A stretch of 64,000 nt of DNA, from assembly GCA_005798335.1 (NCBI GenBank), contig SYJV01000376.1:16850-80849 (forward strand). The letters run 5' to 3'. Shown here one piece after another: positions 61,553 through 64,000 of the stretch (position 1 is its first letter; each line of letters opens with the position of its first letter). The position numbers and the translations under genes are program-made. Source of the DNA: Planctomycetaceae bacterium. Lineage in GTDB: Bacteria; Planctomycetota; Planctomycetia; Pirellulales; Pirellulaceae. Under the pieces are notes generated by a model that had not been told where the DNA came from, searched no databases, and was given only the letters and a program-made list of their open reading frames with translations.

Positions 61553-64000
61553 CTATTCAGGGATCTTCACTTGGGCTTCGGTCGTACCGCGAAAGTTCAA
61601 TCGCAGATAATCGACCTCCCAGGTCGCGACATTGGCTGCATCTAGACTCGACGATCCTGCGCCCGAGCGGTCGCTGATATCAACTTGTATCAACAACGAA
61701 CCATCCCGGGCATCAGCCAGTATCTTCTCGTCGGAGATCGTCGCCCGCTGCGCTCCCAAGGGACTTGCATAGCTGGTAATCTGAATAGGCTGGTCGTTGG
61801 TTAGGCTATTGATCGTGACGGTTCTCTGAGGTGCCCGCAGTTGAATTTCTAGGTCGATGGCTTCGACACTCAGAGGCACAACTGCCGACGGCAGTTCGTA
61901 TTGTAGAACTACGTTGGCCGGCATGGTCGAAGAATCATTCCACTTTCCAGTAACTTCATTGAACGCAGCCGACATACCGACTTTGGTATGCGGGCGGTAA
62001 ACGCGAATGAGGCTATGCGGAACAAAGACCTTTTCTCCAGGCGCTGTGTTCAGCAACTTGACTGGCACGGAAACTAGCGAAGCGCCCTTTTCTGCGGCAT
62101 TGTGCTCCCATTTCGGGCTTTGCGGCCAAAGTGCCGTCCAACCCATCAGACTTGGGAACGCCCAAACTTTGGTCTTGCGATCAGCGGTCAACAACTGCTG
62201 GTAGATTTCAATTCTGCGCATTTGTTCGTCAGTAACCAGCGAGCCCTCAATCCACTTGTCGCCCGTTACCGCAGCAGTATTGCCTACGAACAAGTTGCCA
62301 TCGCTCTGCACAGTGCAGATGGCTGGATCGCCGGGAACAAAATTTAGCACCGCGTCCTCAACCTTGGACGGCAACCCGCTGGGAACTCGCAGTTGCACAC
62401 CGTCTGGAGTAAATTGCCCGATGACGCTGAGATTCTCCGCGGGAAGCATGTATTCTTGGTCGAGCCGCCACAAGCCGGTCGGCCAGGAAACATTAGTTAG
62501 CTTCCACTTTTGAAAGTCTTCCCAGGCCCATCGCCGAATTCCGCTAGCGACAGTTTGCGGCGCTGGGATCGGCATCGCATCGGACGAGGGTACCAACTGC
62601 GTCTGGACCGCGGAGCTCATGTACATCGCCATTTTCTCGCGCACGTGCAGGTCCTTTTCGCCAGGCAATACTTCGACAATTTGCAGTCGCGAGGCGCTAT
62701 CGGGAATATCTTTGCGAATCCACGCAGAAGCTGAGACCAGAGGCACAGTTCCTAGCAACGACAACACTGGCGCGGCCCATCCAATCCAGTTCAGCGTATG
62801 CCGCGTGTATTGCCACACTCCCAATGCGATTAGCAATGCGCAGAATGACGATAACACACCGATTACCAAACTCTTGGGCATCACGGGATTGCCAATATGG
62901 CGCAAGGGATACTGCAGCGATTTCGAATCCAATGGCAACGCGTTCTTGGGTTCGTGCAATCGTGCCGCAAAGGAACCTGCCCAGTACGCCAGCGCGTAAG
63001 GACCTTCGTAGGCTGGGCCAACTTTTTCATTCTGCGGACGGTTGGCAGGTCGCGGCGGCCTGGCGATCATCCAAGCTCGCGGTCCCAGCGTCGTCAGCAG
63101 CAAAGTTCCGTGACCGACAGGCATCCAAATCGCCGCCGGCCAACCATCAATGGTCTGCGAGACCGTTCCTCCCTGCTGAACGACTCGCTTGAACCGAATC
63201 GGAATTTCCGAAATGATTGTGCGATCGGCTTCGATAAAGTTCGCTCGCTCTTGCGGGTCCATCACAATTTTGTTGGCTTCGATCGTGTCAATCTCTTCAC
63301 AGGTTTGGCCGTCGGCCAACAAATCCCGGATCGTTTCGCAACGGACCCGATCCAACGTGATCCACACGCGCCCGCCAGTATGCAGAAACTGCTTGACCGA
63401 TTGTAAAGTTGCTTCGTCTTCCAGTCTTGAATCGTCGGTGATCACCAAATTGTCGAAAGTATCCCAATCAGCCAACTGGCACGGCGCCAATTCGCCGTCC
63501 AATATTACGCAGCGCCGAGAATAATCAGCGTCCAAGCGCGTGGCCGTAACCATTTCGTAGGAATCATGGATCGGGGGCAACTTCCAATCCCAGTTAGGAT
63601 GGTCTGGCGGAGTTCGATCGGAAATCAGCGCAGTAACCACCGGTTCTGGCTCGACCTGCAATCGTAGCGACTGAAACACTGAACTGTCGCTGCCACTGAG
63701 CATCACCTGCCGATTGCCTTGCATGGCGGTCAGTGTAAAAGTGATATTGATGTAACTGCCTAACTTCGCGGTCGGCGGAATTCGCACGTAGACATCAAAG
63801 AACTTGCGTTTACCCGTATCGAGTATCACGGTGCGCGAACCTTCCTCGGTCGGTGCTTCATTCACCCGCACTATCAGTATGCCTTCGGCGCGTTCCGTTC
63901 CGGTATTCCTTATTTCAGCGCGCACCGCCATGACTTTGCCTGGTCGCAATCGGCAGTAAGGTGCGAAATTCACAGTTTCAATTTTCAGTGAAGTATTATC
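61553..64000 (-). CDS. Large membrane protein of ABC cluster (5' end beyond window)
   Basis: The frame is open from the right edge; at least 815 codons are visible. A GTG at 63973 would allow a start, but the reading frame and homologous text continue to 64000, so the true start probably lies outside. An N-terminal beta-rich domain (MAVRAEIRNTGTERAEGILI, a CARDB/NEW3-like fold) is followed by a domain with WDTFDNLVITDDSRLEDEAT and LHTGGRVWITLD, like the class I glutamine-amidotransferase fold seen in GldG/DUF4350 proteins. Two membrane helices (about residues 370-420, SLVIGVLSSFCALLIALGVW) precede a long exported C-terminus. It stands 76 bases upstream of the ATPase gene and is likely the first or second gene of that operon. 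Function unknown. Confidence 0.7.
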   Translation of the reverse strand, partial: DNTSLKIETVNFAPYCRLRPGKVMAVRAEIRNTGTERAEGILIVRVNEAPTEEGSRTVILDTGKRKFFDVYVRIPPTAKLGSYINITFTLTAMQGNRQVMLSGSDSSVFQSLRLQVEPEPVVTALISDRTPPDHPNWDWKLPPIHDSYEMVTATRLDADYSRRCVILDGELAPCQLADWDTFDNLVITDDSRLEDEATLQSVKQFLHTGGRVWITLDRVRCETIRDLLADGQTCEEIDTIEANKIVMDPQERANFIEADRTIISEIPIRFKRVVQQGGTVSQTIDGWPAAIWMPVGHGTLLLTTLGPRAWMIARPPRPANRPQNEKVGPAYEGPYALAYWAGSFAARLHEPKNALPLDSKSLQYPLRHIGNPVMPKSLVIGVLSSFCALLIALGVWQYTRHTLNWIGWAAPVLSLLGTVPLVSASAWIRKDIPDSASRLQIVEVLPGEKDLHVREKMAMYMSSAVQTQLVPSSDAMPIPAPQTVASGIRRWAWEDFQKWKLTNVSWPTGLWRLDQEYMLPAENLSVIGQFTPDGVQLRVPSGLPSKVEDAVLNFVPGDPAICTVQSDGNLFVGNTAAVTGDKWIEGSLVTDEQMRRIEIYQQLLTADRKTKVWAFPSLMGWTALWPQSPKWEHNAAEKGASLVSVPVKLLNTAPGEKVFVPHSLIRVYRPHTKVGMSAAFNEVTGKWNDSSTMPANVVLQYELPSAVVPLSVEAIDLEIQLRAPQRTVTINSLTNDQPIQITSYASPLGAQRATISDEKILADARDGSLLIQVDISDRSGAGSSSLDAANVATWEVDYLRLNFRGTTEAQVKIPE

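Noticed and set aside
1..64000. CRISPR arrays, tRNA or rRNA genes, riboswitches
   Set aside because: I looked for regular direct repeats with spacers, cloverleaf-like segments and conserved aptamer cores in the intergenic regions and found none; the repeats present are palindromic or heptameric.

Overview
The window looks like a chromosome segment of a planctomycete, most likely a Pirellulales/Pirellulaceae relative. The evidence is the protein families: two DUF1559 pseudopilin-like proteins, a PSCyt1/DUF1549/DUF1553 cytochrome paired with a DUF1501 protein, a second DUF1549/DUF1553 + DUF1501 pair, DUF1080-ThuA, a dockerin/beta-propeller protein with a planctomycete-type N-terminus, an M48 peptidase fused to a zinc finger, and a pseudokinase with a membrane anchor. 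Base composition looks balanced (near half GC by eye). I saw no rRNA, tRNA, CRISPR array, prophage or complete transposase. The window cuts a gene at each end.

Layout. 1-5.8 kb: an EF-G-like GTPase (cut at the left edge), hisA, an exported dimethylformamidase-like protein and an exported sialidase-like protein. 5.9-8.8 kb: an unrecognised 327-aa protein, an ArfB-type peptidyl-tRNA hydrolase and a UVR-motif protein. 8.8-13.7 kb is an accessory, decaying stretch: a frameshifted clan AA aspartic protease behind a small partner gene, an internally deleted AAA ATPase, a DUF1559 gene, a nucleotidyltransferase/HD protein, and fused remnants of a sulfatase and a DUF1553 protein, all interleaved with palindromic repeats. 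13.7-20.9 kb: glutamate dehydrogenase, a 7-bp tandem repeat, a pseudokinase, a lipoprotein + DUF1559 pair, a CPBP protease and a small membrane protein. 21.3-30.6 kb: a DUF1501/cytochrome operon, a divergent ceramidase-like gene, a YifB/ComM ATPase and a coiled-coil protein. 30.9-44.5 kb: RluA, a putative molybdenum carrier, rhodanese, two very long hairpins, M48 peptidase, xseA with an acyltransferase, dapF, formamidase, a dockerin/propeller protein and a mutarotase. 44.8-56 kb: a mono-haem protein, DUF1080-ThuA, mutS, fliG, queD and a second DUF1501/DUF1549 pair. 56.3-64 kb: a small gene followed by an HNH remnant, a near-perfect 128-bp palindrome, and an ABC-type cluster (HEAT protein, permease, ATPase, large membrane protein cut at the right edge).

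How genes work together. The housekeeping genes (hisA, dapF, mutS, xseA, queD, gdh, arfB, fliG) are scattered singly, as is common in planctomycetes. Many of the remaining genes encode exported or membrane-linked proteins of the expanded planctomycete families. The clearest functional units are: cytochrome + DUF1501 (22755-25790 with 21337-22758, overlapping ATGA); DUF1549/DUF1553 + DUF1501 (53425-55866, 52058-53344); lipoprotein + DUF1559 (17965-19641); acyltransferase + xseA (overlapping TAATG); and the ABC cluster at the right end.

The most unusual content is non-coding. There are at least five members of a palindromic repeat family, three other kinds of long hairpin, and a ten-unit heptamer repeat between two divergent promoters. 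Several gene pairs are caught in the act of decaying. I did not find a clearly new multi-gene defence or metabolic system. The strongest candidates for undescribed biology are the palindromic element family, the pseudokinase fused to an STN-like domain, the zinc finger-M48 fusion, and the right-hand ABC/HEAT cluster.
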